NCBI RefSeq assembly: GCF_018812025.1
Contig: NC_063049.1
Coordinates: 11,599,537-11,663,536, forward strand
Direction of reading: 5' to 3'
Length of the DNA stretch: 64,000 nt
DNA from: Megalobrama amblycephala
Lineage: Eukaryota > Chordata > Actinopteri > Cypriniformes > Xenocyprididae
Both the position numbers and the translations under genes were made by a program. Positions within the stretch are counted from its first letter, which is position 1; every line of letters starts with the position of its first letter. This document shows positions 1-11,420 of the stretch, piece after piece. Under the pieces are notes generated by a model that did not search any database, had not been told where the DNA came from, and was given only the letters and a program-made list of their open reading frames with translations.

Positions 1-825
1 ATCCTCTGCACAGGGGAGAGTTTGCTCTTTTCCCAGTTGACCTGAAGACCCAACTGGCTGAGGTGTCTGAGCACCAAATCCTTGTGTTCGCACAACTAAC
101 CCCGGGACTGTGCTAGAATGAGCCAGTCGAGGTAGTTGAGAATGCGAACACCCTGTTCTCTCATGGGAACAAGGGCTCCCCCTACGACTTTCGTAAAGAC
201 GCGGGGAGACAGGGCCAGCCCGAAGGGTAGGACTCTGTACTGATATGCTCGACCTTCGAACGCAAAGCGCAGGAATGGCCTGTGTTGCGGAAGAAACGAG
301 ACATGGAAGTACGCGTCCTTCAGGTCGATCGCTGCAAACCAATCTCGGGGACGGATGCACTCAAAAATGCGCTTCTGCGTCAGCATTTTGAACGGTAGCT
401 TGTACAGGCTCCGATTCAAAACTCGCAGGTCCAAGATCGGTCATAACCCACTGCTCTTTTTGGGTACAATGAAGTAGGGACTGTAGAACCCTGACCTCAT
501 ATCGGCTGGAGGGGCCGGCTCCATCGCGTCCTCCGCCAGTAGGACTGCGATCTCCGCACGCAAGACAGGGGCAACGACATCTTTCACTGTAGTGAAGAGG
601 ACGTCCCTGAACTTGGGGGGGATGCCGGGCGAACTGAATCGCATAGCCGAGCCTGATGGTCCCAATGAGCCAGCGAGACGGACTGGGGAGCGCTAACCGG
701 GCTCGCAGAGACCGTACAAGCGGGACCAAAGAGACCACCGGCGTACCCGCAGCGGGGCAGCGAGGTGGAACACAGGGACGCGGCTCGGGGGGCTCTCTTT
801 GTGAGGCGGCCCGAAGCGGCGTCAC
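1..825 (-). pseudogene. DIRS reverse transcriptase remnant with active-site deletion
   Basis: Read right to left, this encodes the N-terminal half of a DIRS-type reverse transcriptase. Fingers-region sequence (LALPSPSRW, GYAIQFAR) starts in one frame near 825, then a run of seven C on the coding strand (plus-strand G run at 615-621) shifts the frame. The RT continues through GFYSPYFIVPKK, reaches a TGA at 441-443 that sits where an Arg codon is expected (CGA to TGA), then runs through DLRVLN, DWFAAIDLKDAYFHVS and VLPFGLALSPRVFTK. At about 110-125 the catalytic box reads NYLDWLIL instead of YLDDWLIL, so one of the two catalytic aspartates has been removed by an in-frame loss of three bases. 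A second in-frame stop (TAG) follows near 93-95, and the homologous reading then continues to position 1 (CEHKDLVLRHLSQLGLQVNW). The enzyme cannot be active. Family assignment is from motif recognition. Confidence 0.85.
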
Positions 826-829
826 AGTG

Positions 830-1850
830 TGCTAGGCAACACTTACCTGGTTCCACGGATGGACAGAGGGAGCAGTCGAGGCTTTGGCTGCCCGCTGCTC
901 GCTGCTGTCCGCTGGCGACAGAAGAGGGGGATGAGAGTGGTGAGGTTTTTCTCCTCCCACTGCTCTCCAAACCCTCTTCAGACCTGGAAATGGAGGAACT
1001 GCTCTTTTAATTTTGGGTACCACTGCCTCTTGGGTCAGTGGCGGAACAGAAACAAACCCAATAAAAGGATTTACCACCCGGCCCTCCTCCAGGGGTGGAA
1101 GAGCAGCCCCACCCATTTCTGGGTCGCCCGTCTCAGGGGTGATTCTCACCAACCACTTAACAGCTGCAGAGACGGGAGGCGTCATCTCCCCGCAATGGAC
1201 ACAGCAGAGCCTGCTGGGCCAGAGTTTCTTGCAGGGGACGACACCCTTGGCGACGAGCAGACCGAGGGGCGGCCCAAGAGGAACTCAATGGTTTGTCATG
1301 GGAAGCTCCCCGATCCGCTACTAACTGAGGAGAACCGCTGGGCTCAGTCCTCGACAGTGTCACCGAAAAGGCCACCTCGTAAGATGGGAGCATTGAGAAA
1401 GCATTTAGCTTGACAACCTCTCGCACCTCACAAGGTAAGCCAGGGGGCACTTCTGGACCACTGAGGTGGACATCGTCTGGCTGAGGGCCTGCGCCGTGAC
1501 TTTGATCACGGTTAGTCAACAAGCGCAGCTCAACCCCAGCACAGAACTACCCTCATGCAAAAAGAGTGCCTTGGCCTCACATGCAGGGTGGGTGTGGTCT
1601 GTGTACAGCCACCCCAACCAAGAGGGTAGTGAGAGGAAAAACTTATGCAGATTTTGGCACTTTTGGCATTCCATATTTATGGCACCAACATACCCCCATA
1701 CTGCCAAGTTTTCCATGCACATCTGGAAGACCCAGGAAAGCATGGCTGTAAACTCCGAATCTGAGTCAGCATAGGCACACACCATTACAGTGGGCAGCAT
1801 CACCCTCATTTCCAGAGCATAACAGCACTCTCTCCGATGCTGCAATCGAC
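830..1850 (-). pseudogene. Candidate first ORF (gag-like) of the DIRS element, frameshifted
   Basis: Three overlapping or abutting minus-strand open stretches (about 1845-1516, 1522-1157 and 1185-832) lie between the 5' terminal repeat and the RT, where DIRS elements carry their first ORF. The segments are Pro/Ser-rich towards the RT and Cys/Met-rich at the 5' side. I do not recognise a specific domain in them, so the assignment rests on position and orientation. The frame changes twice, consistent with a decayed coding sequence. It could instead be non-coding leader sequence with chance open frames. Confidence 0.35.
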
Positions 1851-2939
1851 GTCTGTCCCTCAGCTGGAGCTCTGAATGAAATGCTAGGTTCCCCTATGAG
1901 TAGGACCAGCAATCCAATCCAGAAACTGCACAGCTTGCAATGCGCTAGAGAGGGAGGGGCCCTAGGGGGTTGGTTCCCCGAAGGAACCCCTCAACCTCAT
2001 GTCACCCAAGCCATATCAGCAAAGTAGACCTCTTCTGGTGCACCAGAGAGGGCGCTACAATGGAGATTATGCAAGGGAACCGCGCATCTAGAGCGCCGAG
2101 CGAGCGCTGGGTTGCCGTGACAACCCGCGCTGCAGCCCGGCAGCTCGACGGCACACGACACGCAGAGGAGCGAGAGGTTTGCTCTCGCTGATCTCCACGG
2201 TCTTCCCAGAGTGTCGGGCAGACCCGCGGCTGTGCTTTTACACACAAGCGGCAGCTGGCCAACAACAGAGGGGACTCAAGCTTCCCGGAGAAAGAAGAGT
2301 CACGACCGGCGTGTCGACGTGATCATGTTCTCATATGAAAACATGAAACACCCACGAACATCATTTCAACACGCGCCCAGACATGTGAAACAGTGATCGT
2401 GGCCGTCAGTGAGGACAGGAACGACCGCATCCAGAAACACAAGTAGGATGTCATCTTTAAAAAGACGCGAATCTACTTGTGTAAGCTCTTTCAGGGACTT
2501 TACTCTTTTAAAAGTGCTGAAGCACGCAGGGGAACGGCCGCCGCAACACAGACAGGGATTGTGTGCAGCCTGTCGTGTGCTCTCTCTCTCTCTTTGAAGG
2601 CGCTCACTCTTACCAGCCGTAAAAACGGCTTTTCAGCGCTCAAAAGCGCACCGTACCGGCCGTGAGAACAGCCTTCCGACGCTGTCAAAACAGCTATTTG
2701 CTCAAAAACGGCAAACGAAACAAAAACAGAAAAAGAGAGGACTTCAACCCCGCTGCTGTGCTGTTCGCCTGCACTCGGAAAAAAAGAGAAGTTCAACCAA
2801 AAAGCTTGACTCGTCTTCTAGCAGACACTCACTTGCAGAGAACAGGAACAAACACCGTTCGGCTCCGAAGCGAAAAGCTGAAGATGCAACGCACCTGCTG
2901 CTCATTATATACCCGCGCTGCGAGGCGAGCAGCTGATGC

Positions 2940-3066
2940 ATATGATTGCATGCCAATGTGCATTGGCTCGTTTTAGTTACACTCGAAGTAGATTGGCCTC
3001 TCTAGCGAGATTCCTATTCGTCGGTCTGTCCGACGTACGTCGAACGTGACCGACTGAATGGGAACT
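2940..3066 (-). repeat. Putative DIRS 5' terminal repeat
   Basis: The sequence from about 2958 to 3066 contains a 12-bp palindrome CGACGTACGTCG near 3033 followed by CGAACGTGACC and GACTGAATGGGAAC. DIRS elements carry split or inverted terminal repeats with such palindromic pieces. The partner repeat is outside the window, so the boundary is approximate. Confidence 0.5.
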
Positions 3067-3374
3067 GAATACAGACCATGGACTTTAACTCACTAGAACA
3101 CCATATATCAGTCAAGTGTTTGAGGTTTATTCACACAGGTGCAGTCCAGAATAAGACAGTGAAAAATGGCAATATGTCTAGTGCATGTTAACACAAATAG
3201 AAGATTAAAAATAGCACGTAAGTTGATTGCAAAATAGATTGTTATGGGCTGTAGGTCAGGGATATTCAGTGATATGGATTCAAAACAAACAATATATTGA
3301 CTTCTAAAGCCACTTTATGTCTGTTAACTTGCTGTCAGCCAAAGTAATGTACAAGAAGCAATGTTTTTGAAGTA

Positions 3375-3376
<2 letters not shown>

Positions 3377-3430
<54 letters not shown>
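3377..3430. repeat. (TG)n microsatellite
   Basis: An uninterrupted TG dinucleotide run of about 54 bp. It is followed by a short motif (ACATGGTTTATGAGGACAC) that occurs twice, a combination common beside TG runs in fish genomes. Confidence 0.95.
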
Positions 3431-3824
3431 CTTGTATACATGGTTTATGAGGACACAAATGTGTATAATGACATGGGTATTACAACGTAAACATGGTTTA
3501 TGAGGACACTTCCTGCTGGGGATTAATTGGGATTAATTTTGTGAATTAATCAGAATGTAACGTAATAACCAAAGATAACCCTCCCCGTTTTACAGTGGGA
3601 AACGGAAGTGTTATTTTTCCCTTGTGACAATTTCAGTATCTACCATCATGAATTCTCATTTATAATTAAATTTTAGTACTTCATTTGTTATTTATTACAC
3701 AACTTTTTGGAATACTTGATTTTTACTGGTTAATGGCATCATCATGCATTGGTCAAATATTTTTGACCACACTCTTTCTTCTTACATAATCACAATATAA
3801 TAGCACTCTGTATTTTATGTCCAT

Positions 3825-3832
3825 TATATATG

Positions 3833-3878
<46 letters not shown>

Positions 3879-3899
3879 CATATATATATATATATATAT
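3825..3899. repeat. (TA)n microsatellite with TATG/CATA interruptions
   Basis: A TA dinucleotide tract broken by TGTATGTA on the left and ACATACA on the right. The arms are complementary and would form a hairpin. Confidence 0.9.
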
Positions 3900-4859
3900 T
3901 ATGGCCTATGGTCTTGAGTAAGCACTTTACAGCTGATTGTTCATTCAGTCAGTCAAAAACGCTTTTGGGTTTCCCCATTCTGTAAGAATATGTTGACACA
4001 TATGTACTGACATGGCAGTATTTACTACATACACACACTCAAAAAGTGTTCTGAAATACATTTAAACATTATGTTGGCTAAAACCAGTTTGAAATGTGTT
4101 CATGAGTAGATTTGCTTTCTACTTTGCTTTTCTACTTCTACTTAGATCTTAGAAATCAAGTGTTAATACTGTAACTTGTGTTTATTTTGCTTTGCACCAA
4201 AGTTCTTTTATTAGGTACTTTTATACTTTTTATCTGGCCTGCCTTTGGCATTTTTTTTTTTTACGTCTTTATCGGTGTGGTACATTCCACCTCAGAAATA
4301 AGACTCTTGTCTAAAGAGTATTGTTCGGATTTGCTACAGGTTTGCTTAAAACAAAGAGTGCATGAAATCACTGTAACAAAAATAAATGTCAGCTGCTTCT
4401 TACAATAACAAGTCCTGACCAAGCACTCATCTGTAGCCATTATACACAGAAGTAAACTCTGTAATGTTTGATTTGACAGGCTCTACAATTTCAACAGCAG
4501 TCTCATTAATCTGTATCCTGTGGACAGTTCTATGTGTTTGTAATTGTGTAGCCCTCTTTATGGCTAAAGCCAGGCAGATAATCTGGACACATGAATTCAA
4601 ATAAGGGTATTTAAAAGGTTATTTTTCTTTATCCAAAAGACTTCAGTAAAAGCTACCAGTCATAAAAAAATTCATGTAATAGTTGTGTTCTTTTAGTCAG
4701 ATTATGGAAAACCACCAAGTACATTTCCTCCAGGGACATTTACTGGTAATATTGGTGACTTAAGAGTGGATTCTCTCTGCTCAGGTGTTGAGACTTGAGA
4801 CGTTTGTTTATGTGTTTGTACAACACTCATTACCTCTCTGTTGTTTGTTTAGTGGCCCC

Positions 4860-5270
4860 CTGCTCTTCGATTTTTGGCCTGGCTTCAGCTATATTGCTTT
4901 CCCTGAATGGGAGACAGCTGGTTCAATATTTAAAAGAGAGAGAGAGAGAGAGGGAGAGAGAGAGAACTGAGGAAGGGCCTTACACAGCCCGGTTAACGTG
5001 TTGAAGCGGGTGCGCGGAGCACGCAGATGGCACGCCGTTCCCAGATTTCATTTAAGCTAACCTAATCCTCTGCCTGCTCCCTACAGAAAGGCTGGGAATT
5101 AGCCGCCATATGTCAACTAGATTTGTCAGATTATTCATTACAATTAATTGCTGCTCTCACTTAAGGCCTCTAAGGCTGTGAATCGCTTCGAATTCTACTG
5201 CAAACACAAAAATTATGAGTAAAAGACTTTAGCCCTGTCATTCAAATTTCAGTCTGACCTTTAGCAGAGA
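4860..5270. other. Candidate conserved non-coding element (inferred)
   Basis: Complex, non-repetitive sequence interrupted by a GA run (4933-4965). The part at about 5040-5200 is rich in homeodomain-type words (CATTACAATTAATTG at about 5138-5152). It has no open frame of note and no transposon ends. I infer a regulatory element from composition only; no alignment was possible. Confidence 0.3.
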
Positions 5271-6700
5271 TCAGATCTTTGTGAGTTAGCATGTGGGTGA
5301 GGCTCTCTAATTGGTGTTTCGTTCCCTTTCCTTCCATGTTTTTTTCCTACCTTCTTTGGTGTGGTTTGCTGGTAGTCTGTCCATCTTTTCTTTCTTCTTG
5401 ACAGTGGAGATGACAGAGCTACAGAAACTTGCAGTGGAAATGGTCGCTTGCCTCTTAATTTCATCTCTAGAACTAGTGTTGAGGAGTAACTAAAAGTAGT
5501 GACCCAAATTACCTTAACTGCATTTTTCAGTAAGGCAATAAAAAAATCATTACGGATGCATAAGAAGTAAAATTAACAATAAAGAGAAAGAAAAAAAAAA
5601 AAGATTTAAAATGTAATTAAAAACAAATAAGAAGAAAAGAGATGAATCAATTAGTTGATGCAGCACTGTGCTCATTCATTAAATGCACAGCTAAGCAGAT
5701 GTGCTTATAGTATGGATTGAAATGTGGCTACTGTTGGAGCACATCTGATCTCTTCTCATTTTTAGTCCATCTCTGCAAAACAGACTTTATGGTAGGAGAT
5801 GGACTAAAAATGAACTCCCAAAACTTACTGCCAGATTCTGGAAGATAAATTATTCAAACAGTGGTACAAGAGGATGTGGTGCTGGTCCTTTAAGAGTCAC
5901 TCTCAATATGTCTGTCTATAAAGCCTGTATTAAAAAAAAACAGTCTTCATGTATTTTACAACATTTCAGCTTGCTATTCTTATTAAGTGGGAGTCATTTT
6001 TTTAGGATTCTTTACCTAACCTGAGTCCCTGAGATCCTGACACCTTGCACTTCTGGAGACTCCAGGTAGGTTGCAGTTCTGGAAAATGGTGCTGCTGGAG
6101 ACTAAAGGGTTCCTGACGGTTTCACACTTAATTCTTCACCTTAATTCTTAATTCTTTTGCAGTTAACATGTCTTTTCTTTTCCATCTGTTTTTGTCTGAC
6201 CCTGTTGACCCAATGAGCATTTCACTGTCCAATGGCCATGCCTTAACTGCAATTTCTAGAATTGCATTAGTATTGCATCCTTCTCAAGGGCATTTTTTAA
6301 TTTTCAGTCTTTTTGACTTTTCATGTCTTTTTTTTGGCTAATTTTATCTGTAAAAGAAAATGTACTTTATGCACACCTGAATATAAGGTGTTTTTTATTT
6401 CCAGCCTTCATGAACAATTATATATCACTTATAAATGATTAAATACACAATTAACAGTAGTTATAAAGATTAATGTGGTTTGGAATTGGTAAGATGTGCC
6501 TGGAAAAAATATGATAAGAAAATCAACTTGCCTAATAATTCTGCACGCACTGTTAACAATCAAATGACACTTCAAATACATTTTTTCCCAAATTTTTTAG
6601 GTAGTTTTTTAGGTAGTCATTTTAGGTAGTTTTTTTATCACGCTAATGTAATTTCAAGTGTTATTTTTTAAAATAAGTTTGGTTTTAGTTAGCTAGTTAT
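5271..6700. other. Gene-free stretch, nothing recognised
   Basis: AT-rich sequence with short A runs and three copies of a TTTTTTAGGTAGT-type word at about 6592-6632. No gene, RNA or transposon end was recognised. Confidence 0.5.
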
Positions 6701-6714
6701 TTGATGCTATAAAA

Positions 6715-6986
6715 ATGGGGGTGTGACGTCATGATTGACAGCTGTGATTGACAGCTTCTCTAAGCAAAGTAGTCACAGAGGCACCAACAGACTTTTTTTC
6801 GGGATTTTCAGGAGGAGATTGTGATGAACTTTAATTTCTATATTCCCATAACTGTTTATGTCACACCAATATGAGTTGTTCTGCAGTAAACTGTACTAAC
6901 CGATTCTGCAGGAGTGTGGGCGGGGCCTTGATACTGCAGCTCCACTTCATTCTCACTGCTGTGCAGTCTGTGGTCAACCAACTCTC
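6715..6986 (+). pseudogene. THAP-domain start fragment of a decayed DNA element
   Basis: The stretch begins with GTGTGACGTCATGATTGACAGC and a second copy of the TGATTGACAGC word, and carries an ATG at 6871 that opens MSCSAVNCTNRF. The C-x4-C spacing near the start codon is what is seen at the N-terminus of THAP zinc-finger domains (C2CH), which DNA-binding proteins of P-like and other fish transposons carry. After about 12 residues the frame enters unrelated sequence, and at 6987 another repeat begins. The call is motif-level only, since twelve residues are a weak basis. It matters because two other THAP remnants lie at 11421 and 27276. Confidence 0.4.
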
Positions 6987-7739
6987 AGGGCCCTATTTTA
7001 ACGATCTAAGTGTATGGCCTAAAGTGCACAGGACAAGTGCACTTAGGGCATGTCTGAATCCACTTTTGCTAGTTTAAGGACGGGAAAAATGGTTGGTGCG
7101 CTCTGCGCATTGTCTAAAGAGGTTGTCCCTATTCTCTTACAGTTTTTTATGATTGCTTAAGCACAATTTTAAAAACAAGGCTCATTTTGTCAAAACACTA
7201 CACACAATTCACAGATCCACACACACAAGTAGCAGAACACCTCAGTTCTTTTGCAAAATGAAACACATCATTCAAAACTTTACATTAATTTAACAAAACC
7301 AAACTTTGACACCGTATGTAGCACACATGGTTCATACATTCAGATTCTGTTTGATTCATTTACACACTGCTGTGCTCAATCTTAAACTCTTGTAACTTTT
7401 ACACTTTTCTAATGATATAGTCTGTTTTTTATTTTTTTCAGAGATATTGTTAGAGTAATGCACATGAATATACTAACAAAAAACAAACAAACAAACAAAC
7501 AAACAAACAAACAAACAAAAAAAACACAAGATTAGTACTGCACATTGATGAAAATATTTATTTCTCACCACATTGTAAAACCCATTCAATACATCCATGC
7601 CTTTCCAAAGGTTACATTTTGTACTGAAAATCAGAACATATTCTAAATACAATATATTACATGAACAAAAACATTTTTGTAGACGAAACAAAAGCATGAT
7701 TTTAAATGAAAAAAACAATAGAAAAAAAACCTGAGCATC

Positions 7740-8090
7740 ATCTCTAGCCTAGCTGGATCTGGCCATAGCACTTCATCTACATCACAGGCGATGTCCTCTC
7801 ACGCAAGACAGCGAGGGAAGAAAGGCGAATCCATCCTTGCACAGACCCTGCATCAGTTAGGTCAGGCCTTCTCTCGATTGAGGCATATCCTGACATAGGG
7901 CAGGAGATTGTAAACCTTCCATGCCAAAAAAAAAAAAAAAAACCCTCCTCAATGGGTTTAAGGAAGGGACAATATGGTGGGAGGTATTGGAGTGAAAATT
8001 GTGGATGCTAATGAAACCAGTTTTGGACCAGAGCAGATTTATATTGTCCCATGTGACAATGTATCTCATCTGCTCTGCATCCATGTGGTC
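7740..8090 (-). pseudogene. IS630-like DDE transposase C-terminal remnant
   Basis: Minus-strand reading from 8084 gives MRYIVTWDNINL, corresponding to the second catalytic Asp box (WDN) of IS630/Tc1-type transposases. About 30 codons later the sequence corresponding to the PPYSPFLNPIEE box appears, but in another frame (PPYCPFLKPIEE, about 7945-7985). The catalytic Glu is therefore still encoded but separated from the Asp by a frameshift. Downstream, GWIR and FFPRCLA-type words typical of the C-terminal tail of this fish family are split over two frames and stops. An A run (T run on the coding strand) at about 7926-7942 has expanded inside the gene. The product would be non-functional. Confidence 0.7.
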
Positions 8091-8166
8091 TTCTGCTGTG
8101 ATGATTTTGTGCAGTCTGTCTAAAATGTGAATATGTGGGCCGTGTTGTAAGGGTCTTGTGATGTTA

Positions 8167-8712
8167 CAGTTTTTCTCAATTGTTTACACACAAATATTGG
8201 TACTTGAGACACAATGACCACAGCATGTAACTCATGCACCAACCCCTGAACCAATTCTGCTAAACTACAAGCACAATTCCTGCTTTACATTCACATTGCA
8301 GTTCTAAAACACACTTTTTTCAAAACACTACACACAATTCTCTGCATTTGGCACAATTTTCGGGCAGAAAAATCTCTTGTTTTCAAAAGGAACACACTGC
8401 CATTCAAATATGCACACTGACTCATCACATGGGCAAACACCTGTCACACATTTTTACAATTAGCAAACAGAGCTTTAGCATAAAAGGGCAACAGGTGAGC
8501 TCTTCTGTTTTGGAGCAATGGATGCCAACAATGGAAACAGAGACAGAGCAGCATAGTTTTTTTTTTTACTGTAACTGTATACAGTAAATTCTTCTGTTGT
8601 TTTGTACGGTATGTGCAACTTTGCATTGGTTGGGATGTGCACTGTACATTGTTTTTGTTGGAAAAATAAAATATATTTGTTACCGTGTATTTGTGTGTTC
8701 TGACTATATATA

Positions 8713-8811
<99 letters not shown>

Positions 8812-9177
8812 TACAAATATTTTACAACACACTTATGTATGTACTGTCTGTAGTAAGTGTAACACTGAACCAAATAAAGACCAAAGTCATTATGATGAAT
8901 GGAGAAGTGTTTTCCATTCATCATAGTGTTTTACATAGAGCACATCAGTGTTCAACTGGTTCTTATAAATGTCTATTCATATGATGGTTTGTGTGTGTCA
9001 TTTGAAAACAAAATACCATTTTGAGAAGAAAGAACATTGTTTTGAATGTAAAGTTTCATTTTGCAGGAGAATTGAGGGGTTTTGCCCATTGTGTGTGTGT
9101 TTTTTGATTTGTGTGTAGAGTTCTGAGAGTATGAGGCATGCTTTCAGAAAATGTGTGTAAACAATCAAGAAAAACTG
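8167..9177. mobile_element. Second, shorter IS630-like element nested in the first
   Basis: Ends CAGTTTTTCTCAATTGTTTA (8167) and the complement of CAGTTTTTCTTGATTGTTTA (9177) are flanked by TA at 8165-8166 and 9178-9179. The ends are close relatives of those of the enclosing element, so one family has inserted into another copy. The interior is non-coding and holds two long (AT)n tracts (about 8706-8811). Confidence 0.75.
8706..8811. repeat. (AT)n microsatellite, interrupted once
   Basis: Two long TA tracts separated by ACATCATA near 8766-8773. Open frames read through it (runs of YIYI) are artefacts of the repeat. Confidence 0.95.
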
Positions 9178-10210
9178 TAACACCACGTTGTCCCGGGACA
9201 TTCAAAATGATGTTTCTTCCTCTCCCTCTTACTGCAACATTGCCTTTCATTTAGTTGAAGACACATAAACTCACCTGATTGTTGAGTTTACAGTTAAGCA
9301 CCTAAGTGTCTATAGGGAGTGTTTATAGGGGTGGTATTTTGGACAGGTGTCTTGAAATGGCAAAGAAGTGACATTATGTTTGATTTCTGTGTCTAATGTA
9401 GAGAAGTGTGTTTAGTGTTGTGCAAAACAATGTGTGTAGTGTTTTGCAAAAAGTGTGAGGCTGAGAATGTGCTTATAGTTGTGCAGATCTGGGCTGAGGT
9501 TTTGCTCCTTGAGTGTAGAGTTTCAGTAATTGTGTGTTATTTTTAATTTTAGTGTGTAAGCAATCGTAAAAAAACTGTAATAAGTAATGGGTGTGTTTTG
9601 GGCGTAACATGCAATAAACCAACCGAGTCTCGTCTCCCATTCCCTTTAAAAGCCAGTTGCGTTCTCGCCATGGCATATTCACTATTTACAAGGTGGAATT
9701 TGAAAGCAGGATAACTCAATGCATCTATAGTGAACAAGGTTAAAGCGCGTGAGCAGACCATCTACTGGAAAAGCTGGATTCCAACAAAGCATTTTTATTT
9801 TTATGCACACAATAATAATCTTTTACATTGTAATCCTTTTATTTTTAACATTTGGCATGTGTGCTGCTGCGCTTCCCTGTGTGTATAATAAGCAGAATGC
9901 ACGCGCATTGTGCACCGACATATAGGCGCATATTACTAACGTGCTCTTTAAATAACAAAACAAATATTGCGCTATTGACTTTAGACCAGCTTTCAGTTGT
10001 TCAATTTCAGTTGCCTCAAAATAGTAACGCGCCTACAACGCGCCTGAACACACCTCATTTTCAGACCAACACGCCCAAGGGTGCACAAATGGGTGCAAAT
10101 GCATTTACTATTTAAACAACGTGGCACAGGATGTGAAAACAATAACTGCGAGCAAAAAACACTTGTGTCGTGCTTGCCGCCGCATTGCGCCAGGTGTATG
10201 ATAGGGCCCT

Positions 10211-10518
10211 TAGACTGTTTGCTTAATATCTGATAACACTTTATTTTCATGTTCCCCGAACAAACATTCTACTAACTATAAGTAACTTTGCAACTACATG
10301 TCAACTTATCCTAAACTTGAAGATTTTGTGGTTACCATTGTGCTGAAGAGTAGATACATGAAAGTAAACACTACATTGACTACAAGCAATGACTGAGCTA
10401 TTGCCAGTGACACACATTTTACTTGTTCAGTAAATATACTGTACATGCTTACATTAACCATGTTTTATTTTGTTGTTGTTGTTGTTGTGCCAACACAATT
10501 TTTTTGAGTGTGCACAAT
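10211..10518. other. Short repeat-derived stretch, no gene
   Basis: Starts with TAACACTTTATTTT-type sequence (about 10235) that resembles the ends of the ACTTTAT repeat family also seen near 42670, 44330 and 63665. No coding signal. Confidence 0.35.
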
Positions 10519-10600
10519 AATATATAATATAATATAATATAATATAATATAATATAATATAATATAATATAATATAATATAATATAACATAATATAATAT
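10519..10600. repeat. (ATAAT)n pentanucleotide array
   Basis: About 16 units of a 5-bp TATAA/ATAAT motif with one C substitution near 10588. Confidence 0.95.
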
Positions 10601-11420
10601 GTTAATACAATCATATATTAATTCCACACTTTTTTGTCATTCTTGATAAAAAAAAAATAATAATAATATCTATTTTTGATAATCCCAGGTTGCTATGGTC
10701 ACACAGGTTTGTAGCCATGAGAAAACAGAGATGGCAAAAGTACACACATCCTTCACCCAAGTAGAAGTGCAGATACTCATGTAAAAAGACTCTGGTAAAT
10801 GTTGAAGTAAGGACTACACTTTTTTACTCACGTTAAAGGAAAGAAGTATGGGCTCTGGTATGTACTTAAGTAAAAAGTAGCTATTACCTTACTATTTTAG
10901 TGTCACCCTGGTAACTGGACCTCACATCATATTAATACAAAATAACTTATATTTCAAATTTTTGCAAAACAACAACCATGTAGAACAGGGCCGGACTGGG
11001 ACAAAATTTCAGGCCGGGAAATCTCACACTCACAACAAATACTGAAACCACAAATAGCCCTATTTTTTTGTATGGCCATCATATAAAAAATAAATAATAA
11101 ATAAATAAAATAAAGCTTGTGTAAAGTCAATTCTGAGAATTGTTTCTAAACACATAGTAAATGTTACAAATATATTTCTGAAATACATAATAAAGATTGT
11201 GAGCTATGTAGTACTGAACTGTGGAGTTAAACAGTTTTTCACCAATTCTGTGTTCAGGATTTTTTTTGGGGGCGGGGCTAAAATGGTGGCTCGATGATGC
11301 ACTGGAGCCACTGAGCATGGCTCCACCCCTAACACTTTAACAACTATCAGTGTCTCGCCCACTCAATCGCGAGTTACTGTCATTACCGTTAGTTACTACA
11401 GCCTACATTTTGCTAGCCAT

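Larger units (their letters stand above)
1..3066 (-). mobile_element. DIRS-like tyrosine-recombinase retrotransposon, truncated by window edge
   Basis: A minus-strand retroelement whose 5' end lies near 3066 and whose body leaves the window at position 1. The reverse-transcriptase segment (1-665) has the sequence character of fish DIRS elements, including the stretches around YSPYFIVPKK, DWFAAIDLKDAYFHVS and the normally YLDDW active site. The terminal stretch at about 2950-3066, containing CGACGTACGTCG and ending GACTGAATGGGAAC on the plus strand, resembles the terminal repeat I associate with these fish elements. The RNase H, methyltransferase-like and tyrosine recombinase parts would lie left of the window and cannot be checked. 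Orientation is certain from the RT; the exact right boundary is inferred. Confidence 0.8.
3067..4859. other. Gene-free stretch with microsatellites
   Basis: No coding exon or complete transposon was seen. It holds a (TG)n array at 3377-3430, two copies of ACATGGTTTATGAGGACAC (3438-3456 and 3491-3509) next to that array, and a (TA)n array at about 3825-3899. The rest is unremarkable AT-rich sequence. Confidence 0.6.
7140..9577 (-). mobile_element. IS630/Tc1-mariner-like element, TA target duplication
   Basis: Left end CAGTTTTTTATGATTGCTTA and right end complementary to CAGTTTTTTTACGATTGCTTA are flanked by TA (7138-7139 and 9578-9579). Removing the insert and one TA restores a plausible CTCTTAATAAGTAATGGG in the host repeat. 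The element carries a decayed DDE transposase on the minus strand (about 7740-8090) and is itself interrupted by a second element of the same type (8167-9177). An (AAAC)n run lies at about 7481-7519. Confidence 0.75.
6987..10210. mobile_element. Non-autonomous DNA element with AGGGCCCTAT ends, split by a nested insertion
   Basis: AGGGCCCTAT at 6987-6996 is mirrored by ATAGGGCCCT at 10201-10210. Internal words such as AAGTGCACTTAGGGC and CCCATTCCCTTTAAAAGCC match a repeat I recognise as high-copy in cyprinids, but I cannot give its database name. It has no coding capacity of its own. A 2.4-kb IS630-like element interrupts it at 7140-9577. No clear target-site duplication remains. The superfamily (possibly hAT) is uncertain. 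Confidence 0.6.

Noticed and set aside
829..1413. 194-codon plus-strand open frame in the DIRS region
   Set aside because: It runs antisense to the retroelement, has no recognisable domain, and the GC-rich retroelement sequence lengthens chance frames.
3377..3430. Microsatellite arrays as CRISPR-like or telomere-like repeats
   Set aside because: Simple di- to pentanucleotide arrays with no spacer structure and no TTAGGG units. This is vertebrate DNA.
8597..8984. Open frames with long YIYIYI stretches here and near 47.9, 55.1 and 57.6 kb
   Set aside because: They are translations of (TA)n microsatellites.
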